DNA from: Fragilaria crotonensis
Taxonomy: Eukaryota; Bacillariophyta; Fragilariophyceae; Fragilariales; Fragilariaceae
Direction: 5' to 3'
Length of the DNA stretch: 64,000 nucleotides
Assembly (NCBI GenBank): GCA_022925895.1
Contig: JAKSYS010000068.1
Span: 62,001 to 126,000 of the forward strand
The translations under genes and the position numbers were made by a program. Within the stretch, counting starts at the first letter, position 1; every line of letters begins with the position of its first letter. Of the stretch, positions 1 through 11,894 are shown in pieces. Below the pieces are notes generated by a model. That model had not been told where the DNA came from and did not search any database. It saw only the letters and a list, made by a program, of their open reading frames with translations.

Positions 1-589
1 ATTCTTCGGAGGATGGCGGCGGGGTCAACGGCGTCGATAATTCATTATCTTGACCACAGATTCCAGGTCTAGTGTTTATTGGCATTGCCTCTTTCCAAGC
101 AAGTCGATTGATCGCTGGGTTGTTGGACCCCATGCGCAACAATTTGACAGCGTCGTATCCCTTGTTGCACCCAATATTAATGGCCAAAAACGATTTCTTC
201 GTCGCACGTTGTTCATGTTGGGCGACGTAGTGGTCTTCTAACCAACTCGAGTGAGGACAGCCTGTGATGAATGAAATGGGGCAGAGACCTGTCTGGTTGC
301 CACAATTTTCTCCGACTTCGGGAAGTCGTTGATAGATCATGTCTAGCTGATCAGCAGTACAGGACGGTGGCGAAAAGGTAGAGAGTTCGGCGTCGGTGCC
401 ATTCGCCTTCTGTTGCAGCGGGCTCAAATGCAACGCCCTCATTCCTCTGGTCGTGTTGAGTTCCGTGGTGACGTAGCGATCCGCATTAGTCACCTCTTCC
501 AAATGGAATAGGCTTGCACTTTCTCTCATTAACGAAGCCATGAGGAAGCCACATGATGCGCTGAGTCCGATGCTAGTGAACAATCTCAT
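1..589 (-). CDS. FkbM-like methyltransferase, N-terminal part (runs off left edge)
   Basis: The minus strand reads without a stop from an ATG at 589 to the window edge (196 residues). A hydrophobic stretch near the start (about residues 6-18) suggests a signal anchor. After a variable region comes a Cys-containing block and then FLAINIGCNKGYDAVKLLRMG (residues about 133-153), which resembles the glycine motif of SAM-dependent FkbM-type methyltransferases that are expanded in diatoms. The catalytic half lies outside the window, so the substrate is unknown. A decayed relative in the opposite orientation begins at 7726, on the other side of the Copia element. Family assignment rests on this motif and on the conserved C-terminal block seen in the decayed copy. 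Confidence 0.7.
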   Translation of the reverse strand, partial: MRLFTSIGLSASCGFLMASLMRESASLFHLEEVTNADRYVTTELNTTRGMRALHLSPLQQKANGTDAELSTFSPPSCTADQLDMIYQRLPEVGENCGNQTGLCPISFITGCPHSSWLEDHYVAQHEQRATKKSFLAINIGCNKGYDAVKLLRMGSNNPAINRLAWKEAMPINTRPGICGQDNELSTPLTPPPSSEE

Positions 590-1696
590 GATACATTAAA
601 CGAGGTGTGTGTTTCGAATGTACCCGGCGTATGGTACAAGATAAAAGTGAAGCGAGGCGACTATTTCGCCTGTCAGTTAACGCAGAAAGGGAAGGCCACA
701 ACCTTGTGTCGAGACATTAGACACATGTAAAACGTCTCACTTCACTTGGTCTGTAACTCTCCACCTTTGTACTTGTAACACGTGTTACAGGAGTCGAAAC
801 AAGAACTTTCGCGGCAAAAATCGCTCGTCGGCGATTTCGAAATCGACGGCGACGAATTAAAATCGCCACTCGTTATCCTTATGAATGATCCTTTGTGTAG
901 CATCAATATAGTTTCTACCTTAAATTCGCACGATAAGCTCGTTTCACCTCGATTGAACGAGTTCGACCGTATCACCGTTGGTACCTTCGATACTCAGAAG
1001 TTGAAGCCATTAGGGATACAGCGCTTGGCAGTCACAAATGACGAGCAACCTGCGTCAAAATTAGATTATTTAACGTCAAGGATCATTCATAGGACATAAT
1101 ATTTCACGACATGGAAGCTGTCGACGTGCCCCGTGTTGAAGTGTACATACCAGTACAAAGCCAGTACTTGTACCACGATTACTGATCGAACAGAATGCAG
1201 TCAAATCAAGAAGGTGATGTTATGAACTTGCTGCTCTGGAGCTTGGTACAGCGATATACTTGATGGATAACGGCTCTCATGAAATTGACCAATTTCCCTA
1301 GAATTGAGAGTGCCATGATTCATAAACGGATTACCGAGGTTAGGTAAACCGGGTTACAGCAGCCAGGATTGACCTGCTCGGATCAACATTAAGCGTTGCC
1401 GCGCCCAAGCACGATGCGAAATGTGGTTGAGGGGCGTTCTGATGCTCTATAGACTTTTCTTGACGATTCCCAAGTCGGGGTTTGATAGGTACAACGACTC
1501 TGTCGGCTAGATAGTCGCACAGCTACACTTTATAGAGGAGAACTGTCGACGATGGAATTGACTATTCAGTTTTGATGCGTACCTCGTAGTACTCCAGTAG
1601 CGTGAAAAGTGTGACGACAGTAGCTTTCCTGGTGGAGTATTTTGGTTGTGGTGCGTGTAGAGAGTAGGATAAATGTGTGTGCCATTAATCCACACT
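590..1696. other. Intergenic, upstream of the FkbM-like gene
   Basis: No gene recognised. It contains a perfect 16-bp palindrome (774-789). The stretch 782-1099 is open in one frame but has no ATG start and no recognisable motif. Confidence 0.5.
774..789. promoter_or_regulatory. 16-bp perfect palindrome with CACGTG core
   Basis: TGTAACACGTGTTACA is a perfect inverted repeat about 185 bp upstream of the ATG of the FkbM-like gene. CACGTG is the G-box/E-box core bound by bHLH and bZIP factors. A regulatory role is inferred from position only. Confidence 0.4.
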
Positions 1697-2033
1697 TTTG
1701 GGAAACGGATATCGCCTGGAGAAGATACTTGTTAGGTGCTGGAGTGCGGAGTAAGAGAGTGAGAGTTACTTGGAAGTGCTGTTGCGGGGACGAGTGAGAT
1801 TTAGTTGTTTGTATATTGTGAGCTAGTATTAATTAGTATGCTAGTTCTATGAAGTTGACGCCTCCCTTGACACCTATCATATTGCATTTGCCGACACTTG
1901 AAAGAGGGGATAGCCGATAGCCCTTTCTCGCTGGAATCAGTGTTGGTGCCACAAGAACGTTGACCAAAAGACGGTACGAGCACACCAATACACCTCAACC
2001 ATAGGTTGGTCCAGTGCCAATATACCACACTCC
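1697..2033 (-). repeat. 3' LTR of the Copia element
   Basis: Matches 7139-7566 in two long blocks: the gaagatacttgttaggtgct region and the ggttggtccagtgccaatat region. The edges are approximate. Confidence 0.75.
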
Positions 2034-3871
2034 CTCCGTTCAAGCAAGGGCACCACCGCGTGTCACCAACCAAAGATGGCACGGCGGAACTTTTCGAAGG
2101 GTTCTTGCGCGAGGGGTTTTGTGGATAAGTTGCTCCGCTTGCTTGCTGATCCAGGGTGGTGATGAGATGGACCGTGACCAATCCCTTCCGCACGCGCTCA
2201 CGGGAATGATGATACTTCACATTTAAATGCTTCATTCAAGGCCGCATTTTAGGTACGCGGGCCACCTCTAAGGCGCCCGAGTTATCTTCAAAAACACACC
2301 AGTGCACTTGTGCAATGGTGGCGACGTTTGAGATCAATGCGCCGTTGCTTCCTCCAAGAGGTACATCAATGAGGTCACGTCGCAAAGTGCTGTTGACAAT
2401 GCAATGTATTCGGCCTCATCAGTAGTGCTCACGGCAACCTTAGTTTGTAACTTGAACTGCCAAACAATGGGACAGCTCGCATACTTGATCACGTATCCCG
2501 TTGCTTCGTGACTTGGCTGTTGTGGGATCTTCTTCTGCAGTGTCTTGGTCCCAATTTCCCCGCGCAACAATCAGCACCAATGTAGCACTCAAACAAATTT
2601 TGATTGGGATCAATGATCATACCCTTATATTTTGTCCCCATGAGGTACCGATCGATTCGCTTTATGGCTTCACCATGTGCTCAGCGTGGGTCCGAACAGA
2701 AACAAGCGCCTTGATGAAGCGGGTAAGAGATATCACCTCGAGTTGATTTCTCCAAGCAGTTTAATTTTCCCACAACCCATTGGTACACCCATGTTTACTG
2801 GAATGTGTCCCCATTGATGTCCCGCTGCAAAATTTGGGAAGCAAGGGCCGGAGTCTTTTTGCTCTTGGAAATTTCTTTGAAGCCCAAATCATTGAGAATT
2901 TGTTGGATCAAATGCGGCTGTGTAAGTGTAAAATGTCCGTTAATGGTTTGCTGGATTTTCACGCCCACGTAATCATCTAAGGTGCCTTTGTCCGTGATGT
3001 TGTACTGGGTCGCACAGGCTGGGTCACTTGTAAAGATTTGATTAAGGCATCAATTTTGTCGGCATCTGGTACTGCAAAAATTCCATCTAGAGTAGTAAGA
3101 AGACAGTTTGCCGTGGTAATATAAACACAGTGGTCCACCGTTGATTGGAACCCCTGTTGCTGGTTTGCCGGGGCTCCGCAGGGGGAACGAACTGGAGGGG
3201 CTTGCGCTGGAGGAGTTCCAAACTCGTGTGCCTCGCCGAGATCATCGTCGTGACCGTCATCTGGAGCCATGTCGGAAGACGCGACTGATTGCCAGTCATC
3301 TCCCTCAGAAGCGGCGTCGGCATCAATTTCGTGAGTTGAGGGGCTCGTTGGGAGCTCCCTAAGGGTCGTTGTCAGATGTCGCGACTCCCTCACGTCTACC
3401 AGCGTGACGACGAAGGATGGGGGAGAGAACAGGGACGATGGAAACCCAAGACATTGCTGCCACTTTGATCAGTATGGCAAAGATAGGACAGGGGTGCCTG
3501 GATCATGATGTGTCGCTCACGGTCTCAAAGAATTCATCCGCCTGGATGTGAAACTGGGCGGAGACCATGCCTGTCGTGAACGAAAAGACTAGGGATACGG
3601 AGCGGGCATGGTTTGGGCTGAGTCCCAAGTAAATGCAGCACTTTGCTCTCTCTCGTCCCATTTCAGACCCTTCTAGTCCGTTTGCATCCTCTCGTTGAGG
3701 ACGTCGACCGGGCAATCAAAAGGATGCAAGTAATTCAAGTTTTGGAGGACTCGGATCGAGGACTGAACAAAGCATCGGGGAGAGTCCATTACGGATAGGG
3801 GGTACAATTGTGAGCATCGTTTGCCGGGCACATGGCATATGGCCACAAGCACGGCTCAATGGCGTATGGCC

Positions 3872-4203
3872 AGGCATGGCAAAAATAGGCGGGCGCCTGC
3901 CACTACGGGCCTACCCGCCTAAAATCGAACTTGGCATGCCGCCTAAAGTTAACCTAAATATAGGTATACGTGCCAGATAATCCGGAATACAGCAGACTCG
4001 GGTCAGATACGTGTCGTCGCGTACTATGCTGGGCCTATCGGCATGCTACTACTCGCTACTGGCACGACTTGCACTACTGGTACTGTACCGTACCCCTAAC
4101 CCCTAACCCCACCGCCTATACATGAAGTCGGCATGCCGCCTAAATTTACCATTTTTAGGCGGGTGTAGGCGCGCCGGCCGGATCGCCTATTTTTGCCATG
4201 CCT
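3872..4203. mobile_element. Mutator-like MITE nested in the Copia element
   Basis: A 332-bp non-coding element. Its ends are a perfect 20-bp inverted repeat, AGGCATGGCAAAAATAGGCG, and weaker inverted similarity continues further inward (shared cacccgcctaaaa and ggcatgccgccta-type blocks). It is flanked by a perfect 10-bp direct duplication, GCGTATGGCC (3862-3871 and 4204-4213). A 9-11 bp target duplication with long inverted repeats is characteristic of Mutator-like elements. The interior has a short run of cccctaacccctaacccc. Because it sits inside the Copia element, it inserted later. Confidence 0.8.
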
Positions 4204-7138
4204 GCGTATGGCCAATGGTGTTTTGCATGTACGAGCATCGTACGACCACGGTCTTGTTGGAGGTCTCGAATGCAGCGCTCGGCAATTCCATTTTGAATAT
4301 GGGCATTAACACCACAATGCTTGACGCGCTGTCCAAGCTTGCAAGCATGCGACATGAAAAAGGTTCTCAGCAAACCAACCATTGTCGCCGTGGTAAAAAC
4401 TGAACCTCAATTTAACGTACAACCACCAGGGACATTTGACCTATACGCCTAGACAGTACCTTGTGCAGGAAGCATCCAGTAGTGATAGATCGTGACGCCC
4501 ACGTTGCGTGCAAAAAGCTCGAAGGCCTCTTTTGTGAGCACTGTGTGCGAGGCGTCAGTTGATGGCTGCACATACACGAACGTAAACCTTGTGTGGTGAT
4601 CCACAAAGATGCTGGCACTGTTATTGTTGCATTGCTTGGTGGGGGGCTCCCTTTGTCTGGGCGACAAGCCCCATGGTGGAGCTCTCAAGTTGATCAACTG
4701 AGACGCACTGCCCTGGGGCGGTGCTGGGAACAAGTGATAACACTGGTCACTTGTCTCTCCAGGCGCGCTTGGTTGCCTTCCCGAAAAGACATGCCGAGCA
4801 CTTTGGGACTGTGCAGCTGGCAAGACGATGGGGAGTTACGTGTTTTCGTGCCATTGCCTGCATTTGTTGGGAGGGAAGGTGCACCAACTTGCGATGGAGT
4901 CTGAGCAACTAGTGTTGAGGGTTGGCGAGTTCTACATCTGGCTGAGTAAGTCGTGTACGGTTCGGTGTCCATTGCATTTGCATTGCCTCCTGGCAGAAGT
5001 AAGCTGCCAGGCGCGACCCAAAAGGAAAGGGCTTGTCCCTGTAGGTGACCTTCTTGTCGTCTGGGGTTTTGCCCAGATGCCATTGTTGAGCCACTCCTCA
5101 TCATTGAACTCGAGTGAAGTTGATGGTTTGAGCTTGGCTGGAAAACAGATTGGACTGTCGGGCAAATCCATTGCGGCCATGCTCAAGAACTTGTTACTGC
5201 GGCTGAATCCCGGTGTGGTCCACAAAAAACCAACGCAACGCCTGAAGAGCCGGTTGTTAAAGGTATAGTGCGATGGGCCTGCTGCTGCGCCCAAAACAGA
5301 ATCATGTGGTCAATGCTGTAAGTTGCCAACCACGTTCCATATGGTGCTGCGTGGTGATCATTGACTTTGCGGGCGAGGTGTTGGGGCAAGAGCAAGCAAA
5401 ATGGTAGTGCCGGACAGAAAAGGGTGTTAAGGATGTCAATTTGGTGAGTCTTCCTGTCGTCAAGCCAGCAGTTCCAGCAAACGGTTCCCTCCAATTTGAT
5501 GTCTCTCTTTCCAAGCCCTCGGACTTGTTTGGACACAACGCGAGGTGTTTTCGATAAAGTGCTTGCGGTTCTTGGTTATACAACAGGATGCTCCGTTGTC
5601 AACCAAGATATTGAAAAATCGGAGTCAAAGGTTGCTACAAAGGCGATGTTTCCTTTGTGTTTAGTACTGGTATCAGCAAAATTAGTGGCAGGGACAATGT
5701 CGTATACTTCTTCCTTTGGTGGGTCAATTTGCTTGTCTGTAGCTGTACTACCGTAGGTACAATACTCAAGGCATTAGGAACGGGTAAGACAAGCTGCGGA
5801 CATAGTGAGCTGCTGCGTGGCTACCGTGTTGGACCCTGCACTACTGGCCACTGGGGGCGGTGCACCGGTAGGGTCCCGGGTCACTGGCACAGGACCAGGT
5901 GGTCCGCTGGCGCTTTTCCCAGTACCGGTACCATCCCGCTTCTTCTTGAGGAAACAGTCTTTGAGCTTGTGTTGCCCTCATTCCTTGTGTGGTGTTGCAA
6001 TTTAACCATTCCTTTCCACTCACAGGTTTCGTGTTCTTCTTGCCGTCGACTGGAGCGACGAGTTTCCACGCTGCTTCCGGATGTCCGCCATCTTTCTTCT
6101 TGTGTTCCTCAAGTCGGGCCGTGAGGGCAAAATCTGCTCCTCTTCAGTGGAGGGTTTATTGTAAGTTCCCTCTTGAAGGAGGGTTTGATACGACCTCTGG
6201 GCTGCAATCATGAGAGTCTTGAGATCAGGGTCGAGTTCCCCACGTTCGAATTTCCTCTTGTGCTCCTTAATGTCTTGGACAAACTTGCAATCCTTGCACT
6301 GGAGATAAGCGCGCATGACGTGCACGAAGAGGTCCGATGACTCCTCGCCTCCTTGCTTAAATTTCCTGTGGAGGTCCTGAACGTGTTGGTTGAAAGTGAG
6401 GACGTTGTAATCAAGCGTCTTGATCTTTTCTTCCAACTGGGTCATGCGCTTGCGAATGTAGAAGTTGGTGGATGCAATTTCGACTTCACAGTCAAGGAGC
6501 GAGGAGTACTTTAATGAGCATGGGCGCACTTGGAGTGGTTCCTTGGAGGTAAGAGTACTGAGAGTTGCGGAGAGCTTGAGCTCCCTTTGACGTCAACGAA
6601 TTCAGAATGCAGGTCACCATCTTGTGGTTGTCCTGTGCCATACGGTTGGCCCTTTCAATGTAGCTTGTGGTTGCCCTGATGACGTCCTTCAAATTGAGCA
6701 TGCGGTTGCTTGTGATCAAGTGCTGCTGCACATCATTGGAATCGCTGATCAGGAGGAGGTTGCCCCAACCGAATTCGTCGGAGCGCAGGGCTAGCTCGTC
6801 AAGCATGTTGCGCAAGGTTGCAACCGTGCCGTTGTGCTTCGTAGCTAGCTAGTGAGCGCGGCGGTGGCGCTCGCGTTGAGCTTGGCGCCCTTGGTGCGGG
6901 TGGTGTAGTCGTAGAGGTCGGTGACGGCCTTGGATGGATTGAGTGCGAAGACGGTTGCTGGAACTCCGCCGGCGGCGCCTGCAGTACCGGTTGTGGCTGC
7001 CATGGTTGATGGCAAAGTTGAGGGATGATCAACTGGGTCGCTTCAAGTGTTGCTTGAGGCGAGAATGTGTTGGTTTGCAAGTGTTGCAATCGGGACTTTT
7101 GACGGAACAGATACAGGACTACTTGCACAGAGGAAGAA

Positions 7139-7566
7139 GGGTGTGGGAAAGAATGGATATTGCCCGGGGAAGATACTTGTTAGGTGCTGGAGTGCGGAGT
7201 AAGAGAGAGAGTTACTTGGAAGTGCTGTTACGGGGAGGAGAGTGAGAATTAGTTGTTTGTATATTGTGAGCTAGTGTTAATTAGTTTGCTAGTTCTATGA
7301 AGTTGACACCTCCCTTGACACCTATCGTATTGGGTTTGCCAAAGGCACCTCTTTGCAATCATATATTTGGTTTGACTTGTTCAACCATCTGATGTCTGGG
7401 AGGTTTAGTTAGGTGATGTGCCATCAGCACCATAACACTCAAAAGAGACAATAGCCCTTTCTTGCGGGAATCAGTCTTGGTGCCAGAAGTACGTTGACCA
7501 AAAGACAGTACTAGCACAGTACACCACAACCATAGGTTGGTCCAGTGCCAATATACCACAACACTC
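7139..7566 (-). repeat. 5' LTR of the Copia element
   Basis: Direct repeat of the LTR at 1697-2033. It is longer by roughly 90 bp in the middle. On the minus strand it begins TGTTGTGGTATATTGG, with the expected TG start. Confidence 0.75.
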
Positions 7567-7725
7567 AATTTACAAAGTATGGTGGTAGATGGCGGTGACA
7601 GGCATCGATGACCATACGCCATGTCTACCCTCTTGTTGAACCCACTGCTTGCCCATCCGAGTAAGAGCGACATCTCACATCCCATATCCGTGTTCATATT
7701 TCACGCGATTGTGCTAGGATAAATC

Positions 7726-8620
7726 ATGAGAGCGTCAACTATAATCGGACTCGGCGCATCATTTGTCTTCTTCGTGTTCTGGATCGTCAATTCAAGTTCG
7801 TTCTTATTCCATCTGGCGGATGTTATGAAGGGGACGAAGAGAAACGTAGGGACGGCTCTCAATGCTTCGGTACAGTTGCCTTTGGACAGCAGCAACTGCT
7901 GTCATGGACGGCGAGTGATGATTTGGCATCAATCTATCCATCACCACCACCAGCCTGCTCAGCAGACCAATTAGAGATCATCAACGGCGGACTAGGTGAA
8001 TTCGAAGAACACTGTTCTTCGAAGTTGGAACAATGGCATTGTTCCAACTCTAGTTTTCCCTGGATCAACGCCAGTCCGATATCAATTGAAACAGGATGTC
8101 CTGATGCGACTTGGTTAGAGGACTACTATTATGCCTCCAAACATGAACAAAAATATGCGACAGTGAAATTGTTTTTGGCCATTAATGTTGGGTGCAACAA
8201 AGGTTACGATGCTGTCAAGGTTTCACGCATGGGATCCGACAGCCCAGCCAGTGTTCAATCGACGTGCTTGGAAGGATGCCATGCCACCCACAACCCAACC
8301 AGGAGTTTGCGGTAAAGAAACAGAATCGTCGATGGAGGTAGCCTCACCTTCATCATTCGTGGATGGCGCTCCAACGAAGGCCGCGTTGGTATACTTGCAT
8401 CCTAAGCCTAGTGGGAAAGTGACTTCAAGGAGGGCAAAAAGCCACTAAGATCAGCCATTAACTGCTTGGACAAGATTGGTTTCACATGTCATTGGGCAGG
8501 TTGCGGAGAGCTGTTGAGGATCACAGGCTGTTGGCAGCCTCACTATGATGGGATGTTTTTGTGGAATGTGGCATGTGAGAATCGTTGACTCCTTCATGCG
8601 CTGCTGGAAAAATGGAGGCT
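7726..8620 (+). pseudogene. Decayed FkbM-like methyltransferase copy
   Basis: Begins MRASTIIGLGASF, parallel to MRLFTSIGLSAS of the gene at 1-589, and continues with the same SLFHL, CSADQLEIIN, TGCPDATWLEDYY and FLAINVGCNKGYDAVK blocks. The blocks fall in different frames: the reading shifts between about 7900 and 7940, and again after about 8200, so the copy cannot make one protein. A region encoding LDKIGFTCHWAG, LRITGCWQPHYD, FLWNVACENR and then HALLEKWRL at 8470-8620 matches the usual FkbM C-terminal block, but the central part between about 8330 and 8450 is shortened. It is a broken paralogue of the left-edge gene, in head-to-head orientation. Confidence 0.75.
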
Positions 8621-8624
8621 TTGT

Positions 8625-10143
8625 TTCTAACAATGATTGGCACAACATTGCACCCCCAGCCTCCAATAAAGGTGACCACATTCCAGAGCCATAAGGTGCT
8701 CCGGTACGACATGGTATCACTTTACTATGCAAACGGAGATGAATGATACCAACTCACTGACATAGATTGCCGTTTTGATGGAACAACTGCACTTACACAT
8801 CCAACATGTGTGTGGCTTGACCCGACTATTGCACCAAAACCTGACAGACAAGAGGACTTACAAACAGCAAAGGAAGGCATGGACTGCATTTGCTTGATTG
8901 CCGTGGACCAAAGGCCTCCAGGAGTTGGCAACGAGATTGTGCAAAGAGAACTATATCATTTTGCCAGTGTTATTGCCCAACAAGGGTTGTATTTGGGTCC
9001 ACAACGTTTCCGGTCAGGCTGAGGAATTCATTTTCTTCCCAAAAGAAACAATTGTAATCTGAATACTCTCCTTAAATTGCCAACTTGGGCAAGTTGCTTG
9101 CTCTGTGAGGTCAAATGCTGATGACGACCCAGCAAGAGGGAAGAAGTAGCGTTTGCATGTGATTTCTTGTAATCCTTTGTTCGATGTTTGGCATGGCAGG
9201 TTCGGATTTCACTTATGAATTTGCAAACGTAGCAACAAATGACATTCCCCACACCCATCAAATGATTGGCCTCTCATCTATTGCGAGGACTACGATGAGA
9301 GCTTGACATCATCGTTACAATTTTGGAGTTCCGTTGGGATGGGTTAAAAAGCCATGATGCTCCTCTAAATTCCTGGCATCCTAGTGCCATCTTTTATGAG
9401 TAGCCCATGGAGAACTATCGTAGGTCTAACCTTGCTCGACGACGCAGGTCTATGCTTCGCATGTCAGTATATGGCCTGCGCATGCATGAATGATTCCACA
9501 TTCTGGACCAGATATCGTGCAACTACTACAGTACTAGCTAGTGCATGTTGAACACCGGCCACTCGTCTGGCTTGGGAATTGTTCGAATGTCACAGAAGAT
9601 TTGGAGGTACGCGTTGCTAATCATGGGTAGACAAAGACTGCTCTATCAGTCATCCAGATTGACGTATGCTTTGTAGCCTTCGTGAGACCCACCCGGTTGT
9701 ACATGGGTGTGCCTGTGTGTGTCCTGACCACCGACGAAACGGAAGAAGACTAATTTCAACTGAGGCTGCCATCGGACCCTACTGCAAACGTTCTACACTA
9801 ATCCTGGCGGTCAAATGACCAAGGACTTACAAGAATGCTTCCCATGGGCTTCAACATAGGCATGAGAATTTATTGAGGTACCCTTCGCCGATAGTACCAA
9901 AAATCAAAAAGTGGGGTATAGGGAACATTTTCACCTCGCGAGCCAGCATGCGCCGAAATTTTCAATCCCACCACCGAAAAATCACCAACTTCGTCAGGAA
10001 TTACATGTGTTTCATGGTGTGGTAGGGGTCCCTTGTTCCATGTGTTCCTCCGTTCAAGTCCTATGTCATATACGGCCATGTCACAAAAAATAATAACATC
10101 ACGTCAAAATCAATTTTACTGAAGTTCGCACTTATCATCTACA
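8625..10143. other. Intergenic, no gene recognised
   Basis: The stretch 8810-9022 is open in one frame (LDPTIAPKPDRQEDLQ...) and could be a further scrap of decayed coding sequence. Nothing else is recognisable. Confidence 0.4.
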
Positions 10144-11138
10144 ATGGTATTTTCCAAAGCCGAAACCGCACCACCAGCGCGTGGATCATTTCAAGAATAC
10201 CAGCATGTTAACCAACGAATGATCAATGCGATCGGAGAATCCACAACTTACATCAACTCAAAGCAGGATAAGGAAAAGGAAAAGGTCAAGTCTCTGATCG
10301 AACGCGTGGATCAGCAGATTAAGGATCACAAGGAATTTCTAAAGGAAAGGTCCGGCCAGGTGAAGTAAGTAATTTCGGCACTTGGAAGCATGTGTATTCT
10401 CGCACACGGGACCACACTCACCTATTTGCACCACTGCGTTTGCTCCACCAACCGCTCAGAAAGTCTGCCGCCGAATTTGAGGAAAGTGCAAATCAGTTCA
10501 ACGAAATCAGGAGGGCGTATGTGAGTAAGCGCGATGCCATGGCGAATGATGCCGCCTTGGCAGCAATCATTGAAGACGGGACAAAGAAGAGAAACTCTTT
10601 GATGAAGTCAGTCAAAAAGATTGTTCAGGGGAAGGCTGCCAAGAAGAGCTGGAGTCCTCATGTTGAACACTACAAAGCCGACCCCAAGAAGGAATTTGGT
10701 GATGCCATTGATACTTTGGAAAAAGCAAGCAAGGATTTGACGAAGATTGAGCAGGAGTTGCATACCACCAAGGAAGACCCTAAGCTTCTCCTTGCAGTGA
10801 TTCAGGAATACCACGATTTGCTCCAAGTCACCGACGCTGTTGTAGACCAGACATCTCCAATTGTTGCAGCTCGTCAATCAGAATGGACAAAATATGTGGC
10901 TGCGGTCGAGTACGTACAATACATTCACGACATGAAATTGTTCAACACTGAACGCCAGCTCCTTGCTAACCTTTGCATTTCTCCCGTTTTCTTTTGCAGC
11001 GAGGAACTCGTCGAGAAGAAGGAATTGAAGGCCCACCCAACTGAGTTGTATAAAGCCATTCTGGCCTACAAGGAGGTCCGTGCCAAGGTGGCTCCGCTGG
11101 TCGGGGCGAAGAAGAAGGGAGGCTGTGCTGTAATGTAA
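10144..11138 (+). CDS. Coiled-coil protein with C-terminal prenylation box
   Basis: Three exons: 10144-10364, 10460-10909 and 11000-11138. The introns have gtaagt/cag and gtacgt/cag borders; the second (90 bp) is stop-free, so retention would only lengthen the protein. The product is about 269 residues, charged and helical throughout (KQDKEKEKVKSLIERVDQQIKDH, then a Lys/Glu-rich centre), with no transmembrane segment. It ends GAKKKGGCAVM: CAVM is a CaaX box whose final Met favours farnesylation, and it follows a short basic patch. This is a design typical of proteins held on the inner face of a membrane. The layout is loosely BAR- or eisosome-like, but I recognise no family. Confidence 0.75.
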
Positions 11139-11892
11139 TGTAGTAGTGTTTTGGCTGGATTCAAGACCGGAAAGCGCACGCGAGCACAAATACCTTTTGG
11201 CTGAGAAAGAAGTGCGGCGACGCATTACATACAATTCATTCACGGAACGAATCACTTTCTAGACAGAAGGCAAAGTGGAAGATTAGGATCAAATTGCATT
11301 ATAGTAGGATGTGTCATTAATCATGGGCGATAGTATTACCTCTCCCATGGGCCTGCCTAACACCGGGGCAGACCCCTGAATTCGAAAAGTATCTTCCTAA
11401 TGTTCTCCGACCACGAGCCAATATTTGGCTTTTTGATAACGTCTACGGCTGCTGTTCTACCCTAATTATTCATATGACATATGGATTTTGAGCGCTGCGT
11501 AAATGTATGTACTAGTTGTACTGTAGGATTGATGTATGTGTATTCTCAGTATTTCAATTATTGAAATGGGGGGCGCACGTGTCCATAGGAGCACTTTTTA
11601 CATAGTATGTCGGACTCGTAACCGAGAAGCTGCCACTTCGCAAAGGCCAGCTCGGGGCACTCTCAGAGATTTCCGCCAAATTTTGTGAGGGAAAATGCAA
11701 CTTTCATTGTATGTTTCGAGTTTAAATCCCGAACCACATGGTAACGGCTCGTCTCTTGCGGATAGTAGAGTATGCCAAAGTGTTTCATTGGACATTTTGC
11801 TCTGGTCGCGATGCAACGAATAAACAATAACCATGCGCAACACGTAAAAATCCTCTCTACCGGTACTTGTACCTGGTAGCGTATGATATGCA
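11139..11892. other. Intergenic, no gene recognised
   Basis: No ORF of note and no clear RNA gene. It leads into the TA-flanked element at 11895. Confidence 0.4.
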
Positions 11893-11894
11893 TA

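Larger units (their letters stand above)
1697..7566 (-). mobile_element. Copia-type LTR retrotransposon, old and broken
   Basis: Fossil LTR element lying on the minus strand, about 5.9 kb with both LTRs. Recognisable parts in element order are: 5' LTR (about 7139-7566), gag-like region (about 6020-7128), integrase core (about 4155-4823) and a Copia-type RNase H block (about 2334-2570), then the 3' LTR (about 1697-2033). The gag to integrase to RNase H order is that of Ty1/Copia. The coding part is heavily eroded with several breaks, and the LTRs have diverged and differ by an internal length change, so the insertion is not recent. It separates two head-to-head FkbM-like copies and itself received a small DNA-transposon insertion. 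Confidence 0.8.

Noticed and set aside
9320-9360. Short LEFRWDGLKS-like peptide resembling an FkbM motif
   Set aside because: It lies after the C-terminal FkbM block, in the wrong order, and is too short to support a claim.
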